From Notolepis coatsorum (taxonomy: Eukaryota; Chordata; Actinopteri; Aulopiformes; Paralepididae): a DNA stretch of 64,000 bases. How positions within the stretch are numbered: position 1 is the stretch's first letter; every line of letters begins with the position of its first letter. Made by a program: the position numbers and the translations under genes. Of the stretch, positions 46,673-57,120 are shown one piece after another. The DNA lies in assembly GCA_963971535.1 (NCBI GenBank), contig OZ020592.1, positions 120,894,690 to 120,958,689 of the forward strand, read 5' to 3'. The notes under the pieces are model-generated. The model made no database searches. It saw nothing but the letters and a program-made list of their open reading frames with translations, and was not told the origin of the DNA.

Positions 46673-49600
46673 CTACCCTACCAAAGGACGGGAAGCAGGA
46701 AAGGCCACAGACCCCAGAACCGCCTGGGAGACAGAACCCCCGGTCATGTCCATGAGGTAAAACCTTACAAAGGGGCCCGGGGAGGACCATGAAGCTGCAG
46801 CACAGATGTCCTCCACCGAGGCCCCACCCAGCAGAGCGGCAGAGGCTGCCACCCCACGAGTGGAGTGCGCCCTGACGCCCCCAGGGGGATCCAGCCCGGC
46901 CAATGTGTAGCAGAGGGCAATACCCTCGCACAACCAATGGGACAGGCGCTGTTTCGATAGTGCCTTACCGGCACGAGAACCACCGTGACAGACAAAAAGC
47001 TGATCGGTAACCCTGAGGTCCTGAGTACGGCTGAGGTAAATTCCCAAAGCACGGACCGGACATGACAGGTGAAGGCCCGCATCTAACTCACTAGCGTGAG
47101 GAGGCGGATTAAACGCCTGAACCACAATATCCCTGGAGCGGAAGGAACTCCGGATATTTTTAGGCACGAAAGCAGGATTAGGCCGCAGAGTGGCACCGCA
47201 ATCGGAACGAAAAGACAGGCACTCTGGATGTACCGAAAGAGCACAGAGCTCACCCACGCGTTTAGCGGAGGTGACAGCCAGCAAGAACGCGGTCTTGAAA
47301 GACAGCCGTCCCAACGGCGCTTGCTCAAGCGGCTCAAACGGGGCCAAGGACAACCGACCGAGGACCAATTGAAGATCCCAACTCGGAGCCAAAGAGCGTT
47401 GCACCGGCTTAACGCGTCGAGCGCCAAGCAGGAAACTCTTCACAAGAGGGTGGCTGAACAAGACATCCCCGTCAAACCCCTCATGATAGGAGGATATAGC
47501 TGCTGCATATACCCTCACCGTCGAAGCCGACAGTCTACCAAGGAGAGACTGGAGGTAACAAAGGACAGCATCCAGGGGGCAGGAGACTGGGTCCTGGCCC
47601 CCCGCCTTACACCACTCTTGGAACATACGCCATCTGCCCGCGTAAAGCGTGACAGTGGAGGGAGCATGCACATTCCGGATGGTATCAACCACAGAAGGGT
47701 CCATCCTCTCCAGACTTACCCTCCCACCAGCCACACCAACAGGCGTTGGCCCAACACCGGGTACTGAAACAGCGACCCGTGTTGCTGAGAGAGGGCCGTC
47801 GCCGACCAAGGAATAACCCAAGGCGGAGCGATCAGCAGCTGGATCAAGACCGGGAACCACACTGCCGTGCCCCGGTCCGGCGCGACCAGGATCACCGTCC
47901 TGCGCTCCCTCCGTATCCGCTCCAACAGCTGACCCAACAGCTGTACAGGAGGAAAGGCGTACAGAAGACCGGGTGGCCATGGAAAGATCGAGAAGGCATC
48001 CACCCCCAATGGGGGATGATCTGCTCGACTGACCGAGAACCACAAGGGGCACTTGTGAGAACGTCGGCTCGCAAACAGATCCACCGAGGCCTCCCCGAAG
48101 CGATCCCAGATCTGCCTGACTATATCGGGGCGGAGTTCCCACTCGTCGTAACGAGGACCGCCCCGAGACATCACAGCCCACATTCTCCGCCCTAGGGATG
48201 TGGAGCGCACTCAGACTGCGCAGCCTGCGAGATGCCCATAGCCAAAGTTCGACCGCCACCCGGTGCAGGCGGATGGTACGAGTCCCACCCTGCCTGTTGA
48301 TATACGCCGCTGCCGTCATACTGTCTGTCCTGACCAAAACGTGCTCGCCTACCACCAGGTGGTCGAACCGTTTGAGGACCAGGAGGACCGCCTTCAATTC
48401 CAACACATTGATGTGCGGATTAGACGGGCCAGCATGGACCTTTGTCCAGCTGCCCCCCACTGCGTGGGTCCGACACGTCCCTCCCCAACCCGTGAGAGAG
48501 GCGTCGGTGAAGACCGTGACGTGTGAGTGCCTGCTGCCCATGGGGACCCCAATGGTGAGGATACCCAGCCTCCTCCAATGGGCGAGATCTCCCCATATCG
48601 ACAAAGGAACCGTCAACCGTTTCCACTTGTCCCTCACCGGATCTATTCCCATAGAGAAAAACCACCTCTGTATCCTCCTCATGAAGAGGAGGCCAAGAGG
48701 AACCATCGTGTGAGCAGATGCCATCATACCGAGCAGGCGCATCACTTGCAGCGCCGTGACCGCCCCTCCCAGACGGAAACCCCCGAGCGCGTGAAGGATA
48801 GACACCCTCCGCTGCTCCGAGAGGGTTACAATCATGGGCCTTGACCTCAGCGTCAAGCCCAAGTACTCCACCTGTTGACTGGGAAGAGGTGTACTCTTCT
48901 TCCAGTTCACAGCAAAACCCAGCCTGGTGAGGAATTCCACCACCAGCCTGGTATGAGACCTGGCAACCTCCTCCGAACGACTGAGGAGTAGAATGTCGTC
49001 GAGATAGAATATAACCCGTATTCCCCGACGACGTAGAGGCTCCAGCGCAGTCGCCACGCACCTGGTGAATGTGCGGGGAGCCAGAGAATAGCCGAACGGC
49101 AACCTCTGGTACTCGTACGCTACGCCCTGAAACAGGAACCGCAGGAACTTCCTGTGAGGAGGGAAAATCGGGATGTGAAAATACGCATCCTTCAGGTCTA
49201 TGGAGGTGAACCAGTCTCCCCTTCTGACAGCAAGCAGCAGGAGTTTGACGGTCAACATTCTGAATGGTCTCGCTACAATCAGACGATTGAACGCGGACAG
49301 ATCCAGTATAGGTCTGACCCCTCCCGTTTTTTTGGGCACCAGAAAATAACGGGAGTAGACGCCTGACATCGCGTCCTCTCTCGGGACCATGACGACGGCC
49401 TGCTTCGCCAACAGAGATTGGATCTCGTCGGCCAAGGCTGTCACTGCTTCTGACCCTGACAATAGGGTCGGCACCAAACCTGAGAACGGAGGGTGGGGTT
49501 GTGCGAACTGCAACACAAGCCCCTCCCTCAACGTTCTCTCTATCCACCCCTCCAAACGGCATTCTTGTCGCCATATGTGAAAATAATCCCACAGCGCACC

Positions 49601-49675
49601 CGCCGTCAACTGACGCTGGGCCGCAAGGAACAGTAGATAGTTGGCCCGGTCCCTCCCGCTGTGCGACGCACCCAA
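46673..49675 (-). CDS. DIRS reverse transcriptase-RNase H and tyrosine recombinase frame
   Basis: One open frame of 1,000 codons. RT: SIDLKDAYFHI (D160 and D163), YLDD at 224-227, then KKTGGVRPILDLSAFN upstream. RNase H: FTDASLTGWGG (D391), NVLELKAV (E426), VRTDSMTAA (D451). From about residue 502 to 657 this frame is meaningless, because the true protein continues in another frame (47716-48173). From M658 (47704) the frame encodes the recombinase: R806 in TSAKRVGEL, H937 and R940 in HSTR, W963, nucleophile Y973 in RFYLMDM. The R-H-R-W-Y set is complete. Most likely two proteins share this frame: RT-RNase H-Dam (broken by one shift) and the recombinase from M658. Makes cDNA circles and integrates them without TSD. 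Confidence 0.88.
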   Translation of the reverse strand: MGASHSGRDRANYLLFLAAQRQLTAGALWDYFHIWRQECRLEGWIERTLREGLVLQFAQPHPPFSGLVPTLLSGSEAVTALADEIQSLLAKQAVVMVPREDAMSGVYSRYFLVPKKTGGVRPILDLSAFNRLIVARPFRMLTVKLLLLAVRRGDWFTSIDLKDAYFHIPIFPPHRKFLRFLFQGVAYEYQRLPFGYSLAPRTFTRCVATALEPLRRRGIRVIFYLDDILLLSRSEEVARSHTRLVVEFLTRLGFAVNWKKSTPLPSQQVEYLGLTLRSRPMIVTLSEQRRVSILHALGGFRLGGAVTALQVMRLLGMMASAHTMVPLGLLFMRRIQRWFFSMGIDPVRDKWKRLTVPLSIWGDLAHWRRLGILTIGVPMGSRHSHVTVFTDASLTGWGGTCRTHAVGGSWTKVHAGPSNPHINVLELKAVLLVLKRFDHLVVGEHVLVRTDSMTAAAYINRQGGTRTIRLHRVAVELWLWASRRLRSLSALHIPRAENVGCDVSGRSSLRRVGTPPRYSQADLGSLRGGLGGSVCEPTFSQVPLVVLGQSSRSSPIGGGCLLDLSMATRSSVRLSSCTAVGSAVGADTEGAQDGDPGRAGPGHGSVVPGLDPAADRSALGYSLVGDGPLSATRVAVSVPGVGPTPVGVAGGRVSLERMDPSVVDTIRNVHAPSTVTLYAGRWRMFQEWCKAGGQDPVSCPLDAVLCYLQSLLGRLSASTVRVYAAAISSYHEGFDGDVLFSHPLVKSFLLGARRVKPVQRSLAPSWDLQLVLGRLSLAPFEPLEQAPLGRLSFKTAFLLAVTSAKRVGELCALSVHPECLSFRSDCGATLRPNPAFVPKNIRSSFRSRDIVVQAFNPPPHASELDAGLHLSCPVRALGIYLSRTQDLRVTDQLFVCHGGSRAGKALSKQRLSHWLCEGIALCYTLAGLDPPGGVRAHSTRGVAASAALLGGASVEDICAAASWSSPGPFVRFYLMDMTGGSVSQAVLGSVAFPASRPLVG
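47716..48173 (-). pseudogene. Dam methyltransferase-like segment in displaced frame
   Basis: Reads MSRGGPRYDEWELRPDIV, then VDLFASRRSHKCPLWFS, LGVDAFSIFPWPP, LLYAFPPVQLL and TVILVAPDRGTAVWF. The order DLFAS...CPxxFS...W...PP...VAP resembles the phage-type N6-adenine methyltransferase (Dam) domain known in DIRS elements. The expected D/NPPY motif appears as AFPP, so catalysis is doubtful. It is +1 relative to the RT frame. The switch lies at 48171-48176, where GTGATGTCT may be a collapsed short tandem. The frame ends at 47716, about 12 nt before the recombinase start, which supports a single disabling indel. Confidence 0.75.
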
Positions 49676-49723
49676 GGGGGGACCCCGACAGATAGGGCCG
49701 GTTTGATACGGGAGAAGCTGCCA

Positions 49724-51394
49724 TCAAACTGGTTGACACACACCCCCCCCTGAACACCCCTCTAGCGCATACTGAGGAGTTGTTCTACAGCTAGTCACGC
49801 AAGGCGTGAGGACCCCATGGGCTCCTACACACCGTAGCCCTGCAGTGATATTGCTATCACCCAAATCACGCTCGCCTCTCCTTTGCAGACCACTGCCGCT
49901 CTCACGGGAGTGGGAGGCGTCAGCGTGACACCCCGCCTGGCGAAGGCGAGGCCGGGGTAACCCTTGCTGTGCATTCAACAGAAGAGGCCTCGAGTCCCCC
50001 TGCTGACCACTGTAGCTAGTGGCAGCCGTAACACCAGGCTCACCCATCACACAACGTGTGGTGTAGGAGCCACGCGACAGCACAACATTCTCACGGACAG
50101 ACCCAGGCTCAGCCATCAACTGGGTGTCAGCCCCTGTCCCCATGAGAAGTGAAAAGTGGGGCCGCATGCGCTTCAAAGAAGGTTCGCGGCCCGCAGCCAA
50201 AGGAAAACGATCAGAGCCCCGCTTCCGTGGGTAACGGAGAGAGGATTGAACGGGGAGCGGGCTGCTCGCGGCAGAATGACGACGGCTTGTTTTATCCAAG
50301 CCGAATACACCCAAAATGGCCGATCCCTCGGCCGCCAAGGCTGTCTGCCTTGTGGATCCCTGTTGACTCTCCGCCCAGGGTACCACTGGCGGGGGAAACA
50401 TGGCCGCCTGTCGAGGGCCTCGCCACAGTCGTTGACGAGGCCGTGCTCCAACCTCTGGCTGCACAGCGTGAGGCGGTGTGGGACCCAGATCAACAACCGC
50501 CTGCGCCTCCACAGAACGACCAAAAAGTCCTTCCGTGGAAAAAGGAGTCGTGAGGAGAGAAAACCTATCCTCTTCCCCAAGAGGAGAGTGCTCCAACCAG
50601 ACATGCCTAACAACAAACGTTGATAGCATCCTAATCCTCCCCGCAGTTATAGCTTGCGACTGAGTCAAGATCTCTATAACACCACAAACATGCAACATGT
50701 TTACAATGTCGGCTGGACCCATAGCCCCACTACCCCATGCCAATGTGGATAGGAAAATAGCCAGCTGAGCCATAACACTGGCCGCCGCTACAAACCATCC
50801 TGCAGCAGTATACCACTCATCCGTCCATACTGCCACCCTCCGAGCCGATTCGCTCTCAAGCATCGGCCGGGTGGGACATCGTTCATCCCCGCCGGGGCAC
50901 AGGAACAAAGCTACCTGGCTACGTAGCCACGGTACACCCGGCCTGCACCCTGTTGTTAGCCCTTTTACCCGTAAAAAAGGTAAATAAGACTCAGCGAAAC
51001 CCCCCACATTAGCAACCGACTGACCTTCATCAATGAACCGGGCAAGAGGAGGGAAAAGCGGCAACGTCCCGCGGCGGGGAATATTAGAATAACAACCCAT
51101 TTCAGCATCAACATTAGCATGGATAGCCAGGAAATCGTCCACTGCAGTGGAACGTTCACCAAGCCACCCCGCCCCTGGCGCCGAAACACACTCCACAGCA
51201 TTACTAACACCAACATCAATGCCTGATGACACAGGGCCTACCTGTGTTTCAAGCTGGCTCGATAGCCAAACCTTGCACGCTGCTCCTTGATCTGCTGCCA
51301 CCAGACGAGGAAACATCAGAATAGGCCCGACGTGTCGCTGAAACATGCCCCGAAGATTCCAGGGGTAAGCAAACCTCCGGTAAACTTTCAACAT
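49724..51394 (-). CDS. DIRS gag-like ORF1
   Basis: 556 codons, uninterrupted. The N-terminal half is aromatic and hydrophobic (ARRVAVWTDEWYTAAGWFVA then ASVMAQLAIFLSTLAW, residues about 185-220). The C-terminal half is Arg/Ser/Gly/Pro-rich with KRGSDRF and KRMRPHF basic patches. No zinc knuckle. Its position, first after the 5' inverted repeat and 49 nt before the RT start, matches DIRS gag. The start at 51394 is the first ATG after a 77-nt leader. Presumed structural nucleic-acid-binding protein; assignment rests mainly on position. Confidence 0.75.
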   Translation of the reverse strand: MLKVYRRFAYPWNLRGMFQRHVGPILMFPRLVAADQGAACKVWLSSQLETQVGPVSSGIDVGVSNAVECVSAPGAGWLGERSTAVDDFLAIHANVDAEMGCYSNIPRRGTLPLFPPLARFIDEGQSVANVGGFAESYLPFLRVKGLTTGCRPGVPWLRSQVALFLCPGGDERCPTRPMLESESARRVAVWTDEWYTAAGWFVAAASVMAQLAIFLSTLAWGSGAMGPADIVNMLHVCGVIEILTQSQAITAGRIRMLSTFVVRHVWLEHSPLGEEDRFSLLTTPFSTEGLFGRSVEAQAVVDLGPTPPHAVQPEVGARPRQRLWRGPRQAAMFPPPVVPWAESQQGSTRQTALAAEGSAILGVFGLDKTSRRHSAASSPLPVQSSLRYPRKRGSDRFPLAAGREPSLKRMRPHFSLLMGTGADTQLMAEPGSVRENVVLSRGSYTTRCVMGEPGVTAATSYSGQQGDSRPLLLNAQQGLPRPRLRQAGCHADASHSRESGSGLQRRGERDLGDSNITAGLRCVGAHGVLTPCVTSCRTTPQYALEGCSGGGVCQPV

Positions 51395-51652
51395 TACGCA
51401 ATTTCTCTAATCTTTTCATAACAACTAGTTACATAAGGCGTCTTGCGACCGTTATGATGGAAACGAAAATAGAGGAAGAGTGTTTGGTGACCATGCCTAG
51501 TATCTTATAGAGTACGCCTCTATAGGGGCGGGGCCCGGCAGGTGATGGGCGTATTTGTTTTGTCGTTGATGGTGTACAATAGGTACATGAGATGAGGTAT
51601 ATCTCGGAATGGCTTAAGAGCGGGACGCGATGGCCAAGTACGATAATATAAC

Positions 51653-53150
51653 TTTATTTAACAGATTGCAGAATGGGTACAATACAGTACGGCTCAATAC
51701 ACACAATTGTTAAGGGGATGCAGACCTGAGAAAGACGTTTGTCTTGTTTCCATCAGGGTCCCCCATTTTCAATTCATATAGACATTTATGACATACACAA
51801 CATACATGACATTTATGGCATAGGGACATGTAGGTATTTAGTACTGATACAGTTTGTGACATAAACGGTATTCAAATATACAGTACTGTTACCCCTAGAG
51901 TATATACATATGATGGGGAGGGGACTGTACATTAGGAGGGGGTGGGTGGGTGGGAGAGAAATATACATACGGCGGGGAGGGAATATATACATGCGGTGGG
52001 GAGGAGACTGTCTATTAGGAGGTGGTGGGGGTTTTGGGCATTTACGGTGGCCAGTTTCGAATTGCAGCCTCCCGTAGGTGCTCTTTAAGAGCGGTTTTGA
52101 ATGTGGGTAGGGATTCACATTCCTTTACAGCTTTGGGTAGGGCGTTCCACATTGATGTGGCATAATTGCGAAACGTGTTTAGTCCCTTGTTTGAGCCGAA
52201 TCTGGGTTTAACATGATTTGTTGAGCTTCCTCTGGTGTAGTGGTTGTGGTATTCACTGACCTTTGGGAAGTATTTTGACATGTACATGGGTACCTTAGTC
52301 GTATAGTGTATCTTGTAGACCAGGCCCATTGCAAGTTGCTGTACTCTGTCGTCTACTCTAAGCCATCCTAGGTTGTCAAAGTAGGCAGGGGTGAGGTGGG
52401 TTCTGGGGGTAAGGTCAAGTAGTAGTCTGACCAGTTTGTTTTGTGATGTTTGTAATTTTGTTTTAAGCGCCTTTGAGGTGCTTTGGTACCATGAGGTGCA
52501 CGCATAGTCGTAGTACCCTTGAATGAGTGCTCCTGCCAGAGTCTTCAGGGTATTCTTGTTTACCAGAGAGGAGATCCGGTACAAGAATCTAGTTCGTTGG
52601 TTGACTTTTTTTTATTACATTGGATGCCATTTTGTCACAGGAAAGATTTGCCTCTAGGATGGAACCCAGGTAGGTAATTTCGTCTTTCCTTGTGACAATA
52701 TTTTCACCCACTGCAACTGAGAAGCCGTCGGTCTTGCTGAGTTTGTTATTTGAACCGACACTGTTTTGCCCATGTGTAATGATTATAATAATAATAATAC
52801 TTCATTTTATATAGCGCCTTTCAGAGGACCCAAGGTCGCTTTACATAAGGGGGGGGGGGGGGGTAACAAATTAACAAACATAGTGGACAGACACAACATA
52901 TACATATAAAGTGAGAAAGTTAGTTAGTTAGTGATTGTTATCAGCGAGCCATATGCAGATTTTGCCTAGTTCTGAGCTGAGGGTTTTTTCAACCTGCAAC
53001 TTGTTCTTGTCAGAGACCAGCAGGGCTGAGTCGTCCGCAAACAGGAACAAGTTGCAGTCACAGGCTGACGACATGTCATTTGCATAAATTAGGAAGAGTA
53101 GCGGTCCTAGTATGCTTCCTTGTGGAACACTACAGCTCACTGTCTCTCTC
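51653..53150 (-). pseudogene. LINE-H, 5'-truncated copy with RT
   Basis: Minus-strand jockey/I-superfamily LINE. RT remnant at 52928-53140 (SVPQGSILGPLLFLIYANDM, FADDSALLVS, WLADNN), interrupted by a SINE-like insertion (52780-52920). The following RT region is frameshifted at an A-run near 52608. Then 52042-52584 is a clean frame: RISSLVNKNTLKTLAGALIQ, TPRTHLTPAYFDNLGWLR, TSMWNALPKAVKECESLP, ending LREAAIRNWPP. The 3' UTR runs to 51653, where element Q splits the tail. Best copy of family H in the window. Confidence 0.85.
52780..52920. mobile_element. SINE/MITE-like repeat M, copy 1
   Basis: ATAATAATAATACTTCATTT, TATATAGCGCCTTTC, CCAAGGTCGCTTTACATA and a G15 run, then ACAAACATAGTGGACAGACA. 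A second copy lies at 55008-55145. It sits inside the LINE-H RT, splitting WLADNN from the following HMGKTVS-like sequence. Confidence 0.7.
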
Positions 53151-53154
53151 TCTC

Positions 53155-54459
53155 AATTCAATTCAATTCAAATAGGCTTTATTGGCATGAAATATTAACA
53201 TACTTATTGCCAAAGCAAGTTCAACATACAAACAATAACATATATATTAAGCAATAAAATATCATAATATTAGTAATAACAGTAAGGACAATCAACAAGA
53301 AACATATTAATTTACAAAATAGTCACTCAATCGGGTAGTCATTTTTCAAGTGTGGCCACTCAGATACATTTACAGAGCTTGTTCTCTTATTGTGTGACAA
53401 CCGTCTACATATTTTGCAGCTAATGCTGTACACTGACTTTTCTCCCCACACATGTATAGCAGCTTTTGGTGATCAAGGAGATGGATAAACTGTGCATCAA
53501 TTTTATTTATTTTATCAAAGAAAACTTCTCTTAGATCCTTATATTTCTCACAGTATAGTAGGAAGTGAGGTTCTGTCTCAACATCGCCCCTGATGACAAA
53601 GTGAACACAGCCTGGCCTCTCTGGGCAGCCAGTTCTGCCTGTGACGGCCTGTTTCTATGGCTAGACTATGTCCACTCAGTCTGTACCGTGTCAATGTTTT
53701 TCTTAATTTTATCTCATTCACAGTGGTCAGGTATTCTGCCACCGTGTACTCTCTGTTTAGGGTCAAATAGAATTCTAATTTACTTTGAGATTTGGTTGAT
53801 TTGTTCCAATATTCTATATAATTTTTTTTTTGTTTTGCGATTATTTGGTTGGGCCAGATTGCTTGGTGTCTGTCCTGAAGCCCTGGTGTTTGTGGGCAGA
53901 GATTTCTGACTAGCTGGCAGAGGGGACTCTTATCTGAGTTCATCTCTTGGCTCTGAAGGGCTTTGTAGTGGTAGGAGTGTGGGTCACTTGATTGGAGGTG
54001 TGTATAAAATTTGTTGGCTCGCTTTTGAATTTGAATGATTAGAGGGTATTGGCCAAGTTCTGCCCTGCATGCATTATTGGCAGTGTGTCTGTGAACCCTA
54101 AGTAGGTTTTTGCACAATTCTGCATGCAGTACTTCTAATGGGTGTTTTTCACATTTTGGGAAGTCTTGGTTAGTTAGTGGACCCCACACTTCACTGCCAT
54201 ATAATATTATTGGATTTATTACAGAATTTAGAATTTTGATCCAGGTCTTAATTGGGATGTCAATTGGAATTTTCCTTTTGATGGCATAAAAAGCCCTTCT
54301 TCCCTTCTCCTTCAGTTCATTCACAGCCATGTTGAAGTTACCATTATGATTTATTTTCAATCCCAAATATGGGTAGCTTTTTGTGTTTTCTAATATGTGT
54401 GTGCCTAATTTAAATGTATTATGTGAACTCTGAGACTTGTGTCTCCTTTGAAAGACCAT
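53155..54459 (-). pseudogene. LINE-K C-terminal region and 3' end (copy K1)
   Basis: 53578-54459 is an open frame: YPYLGLKINHNGNFNMAVNE, EKGRRAFYAIKRKI, VINPIILYGSEVWGP, NACRAELGQYPLIIQIQKRA, LTRYRLSGHSLAIETGRH. These are conserved post-RT motifs of a widespread fish non-LTR family whose clade I cannot fix. The apparent first Met residues (MRAM) come from the inserted element L, not the LINE. The 3' UTR ends with AATAAAG and a (TTGAA)n tail at 53155-53180, next to GAGAGAGAC. The RT half continues at 57643. Confidence 0.82.
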
Positions 54460-55007
54460 GGCCCTCATTCATCAACGTGTCTTACGCACAGATATGTGCT
54501 TAACCTGTGCGTACGACCATTTCTAAGCAAAGAGTGGGATTCATCAATTTCAACTTGAACTTGACTTCGTGCTTATGTGTACGCACAGCTCGGAGCACAC
54601 TTAGCTGACGCCCAGTGGTAGAACATCGTTACTACGGCATAAGCGCTCCTCAGTTCTGCATTAGTTTCAAGGCGGAAATAAGCTTCCGTGCATTAGTGTT
54701 CAACTTCTGTATGACCCGTAATTCATTATAGTTCATTATAAAATAGCAACAGTAGTGTAATTATAACGGGCTCACACGCGAACAAGAGGTTGGCCTGCTT
54801 GTTTGGCACGGGGGGGCAGACGCAAAACACCAACCTCCAAACGCGATTAAATATTGTTTCAAATAAAAAGGGAATTATTTTGTGTTTCATGTTTCCAAAT
54901 AAGATTGGTCACGAAATGCTTTCTACTTCAATTTGTTGGTTAGAATAGATGACCTCCGTTGAAACTTCACTGAGACTAACAGTCTATTTGTGAGCTCCCG
55001 CTCAGAT

Positions 55008-55145
55008 GTGATAATAATAACAATAATAATAATAGCTTCATTTTATATAGCGCCTTTCAAGAGACCCAAGGTCGCTTTACATAGATAGGGGGGGGGAATA
55101 ACAAAGTAACAAACATAGTGGACAGACACACAACATATAAATATG
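55008..55145. mobile_element. SINE/MITE-like repeat M, copy 2
   Basis: ATAATAATAGCTTCATTTTA, TATATAGCGCCTTTC, CCAAGGTCGCTTTACATA, then AACAAACATAGTGGACAGAC. Aligns with 52780-52920. Confidence 0.7.
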
Positions 55146-55689
55146 ATGATGGAATTCATTCAAGATCCTCTCCACCCTCGGGTCTTTGCCACCGGCACGG
55201 TCCATCGTGATATTGGAGATGGATCGAGCAATAGACTGTTACTGTAGCTGTCAAAGCTCCATCACAAATGCAGTTATGTGAATAGAAAGGGATTCCACTA
55301 AGTCAATGTTGCGATGCGCATTTGCCTGATACATGTTGTTGCTGCATGCCGGGAGGAAGGCGATGCTGAATGTTTTCAATTCATTAAATAAAACGGATAC
55401 TTTTTGCAAGGGTTTACTGACTGTCATACAAATAATCAACCAACTACATACTGTAACTTTTCAGTGCACGTTCTTATTTACATTGTGACAACAGCCTTGT
55501 GAGTTCCCGCAGTGACCCGCACACAGACATGATGGAATTCAAGTTCATGTTTGTATTGATCACATATAGGCAGGCTACACATGGCGTATCTGCTACATCA
55601 TACATGGCAGTAAGATTCATTGTTCTTGTATATGCTCTCGTATTATTGTTTATATAGGCTACCCAATACTGACATCAAAATAGATTGTA

Positions 55690-56861
55690 GATTTCCAGAT
55701 TTTTTCCTATATTTTAAGGCGTACACATTAAGTCCATTGACAACATGGTTTAACTCCCAAGCATTAGCATCCTGGAGAAAAATAGAAGAAAACATAGTAG
55801 CCCCACATAGACTGAAGGACATAGCATACACTAAACTACCAATCAAGCACTGTGAACGAAAATTTGGCCCCATAATTACTCATGCGATCCGGATATGGCG
55901 TGAATCACAAAAAAAAAATCCTAACCCACAAAAATGGCACAATCATACTCCCTTATTCAATAACAATGCACTCTTAATTGGAAAACGACCTATAAGATTC
56001 CCTATATGGGAAGAGCAAGGCATACACTCATTAGGGGATGTTTTTAACAAACAGGGTTTTTGTAGTGATAAAGAAATACGCAAAAAATTTAATCTCACCA
56101 AGTCCACATGGCTTTTTCACAAACAGTTAGAGCTATGTTTGAAGTCTCACGGTGTTCCATTAGACAGACCAATTGAACACCACAGATACCACAAATTCTT
56201 CTACGCAAGAGAGACATCGAGAGGTTTTGTTTCAGAATTTTATCATCAATTACTAACGTCCTCGTATGAAACCCTCCAACTAGACTCTGTCTGGAGGAGG
56301 GATATACCAGACCTGGAAAATGACTTTGATTGGCAAGGAGCCTGGGCAAATGTCCGACTTACATCAAGGAACCCGGATCATCAACAAATCAATCTTAACT
56401 ATATTCACAGGACATACTTGACTCCTATAAGACTGTGCCGAATGGGGCTTAAACAAGATTCCAAATGCACCCAATGTACAAATGGGGACGAAGGGACATT
56501 TATGCACATGTATTGGGACTGCTCACCAGTTAAGGCATTCTGGAAAGATGTGACCCAACAAATATCAAAACTCGTATCTTGGAATATACCTGTACACCCC
56601 TCGGTATTACTATTGAATGATGTTTTTGAGTTTGCAGTGAATCCACAGCTAAAGAGATTGGTTTTATCGGGTATCACAGTAGCCAAAAAGCTGATCGAAT
56701 CACGCTGGTTTCAACCGGAAAAAATGTGCCGTAAAGTTTGGTTTCTTACATATCTCGATGTAATTTACCATGAAATATCTACAGCAAGAATTCTGGGTCT
56801 CAATGAATCCAAAATGTCAATGTGGTTAGAAGTGGTGGAGAGAATAAAAGCTAGCTTATAA
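55690..56861 (+). pseudogene. L1 ORF2 C-terminal 390 codons, uninterrupted
   Basis: Begins FPDFFLYFKAYTLSPLTTWF; the upstream Met and next two dozen codons of the open frame are host flank. Contains HRTYLTPIRLCRMGLK, then the C-terminal CX2C...HX4C cluster (CTQC, HMYWDC), and ends VVERIKASL-stop. These are vertebrate L1-clade ORF2 C-terminal features. The endonuclease and RT domains were lost by 5' truncation. The absence of stops over 390 codons indicates a young insertion. Confidence 0.88.
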
Positions 56862-57120
56862 TGGTAGTGTCTGGTTAGGTGCGAGGGATAGTGGAGGTAC
56901 TTCTCAAGGTGGGGTCCGGGAGGGGGGGGTTCGAGCTGAGCATATGTGTGTAGGTTTTTTAGATAACAGGTATTAGGGGTATATCTTATATAAGACAACT
57001 AACTAAAATGTGATCTCATTGGATGTGCCCTGACAATTAATGCTTGTATATCTTATCGTGTGTTGTCATGTTTGTTTATATGTTTGTTTAAAAAATAATA
57101 AAAAAATAAAATACAAAAAA
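55690..57120 (+). mobile_element. 5'-truncated L1 with 13-bp TSD
   Basis: Target AAAATAGATTGTA is repeated at both ends (55677-55689 and about 57120-57132). The 3' end is A-rich (AATAAAAAAATAAAATAC). This is a textbook L1 insertion inside element L. Confidence 0.9.

Larger units (their letters stand above)
46109..51651 (-). mobile_element. DIRS-type tyrosine-recombinase retrotransposon Q
   Basis: 5.5-kb element coding on the minus strand. Inverted terminal repeats at 46109-46308 and 51472-51651 share GGGGCGGGGCCCGGCAGGTG and TACCTCATCTCATGTACCTA. The ICR (46362-46453) joins complements of both ends. Order on the coding strand: gag, RT-RNase H, Dam-like segment, tyrosine recombinase. There is no TSD. 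It split the 3' tail of a LINE-H copy (GAATGAAAA left, TTTATTTAACAG right). One frameshift interrupts an otherwise complete set. It looks young and is a plausible enzyme source for elements A and B. Confidence 0.93.

Noticed and set aside
47096..47767. 223-codon plus-strand frame and others across 47000-50600
   Set aside because: Shadows opposite the GC-rich RT, recombinase and gag frames of element Q.
48420..49757. 445-codon minus-strand frame overlapping the RT
   Set aside because: Alternative frame of the RT region without conserved motifs; the RT/RNase H motifs are all in the 46673-49675 frame.
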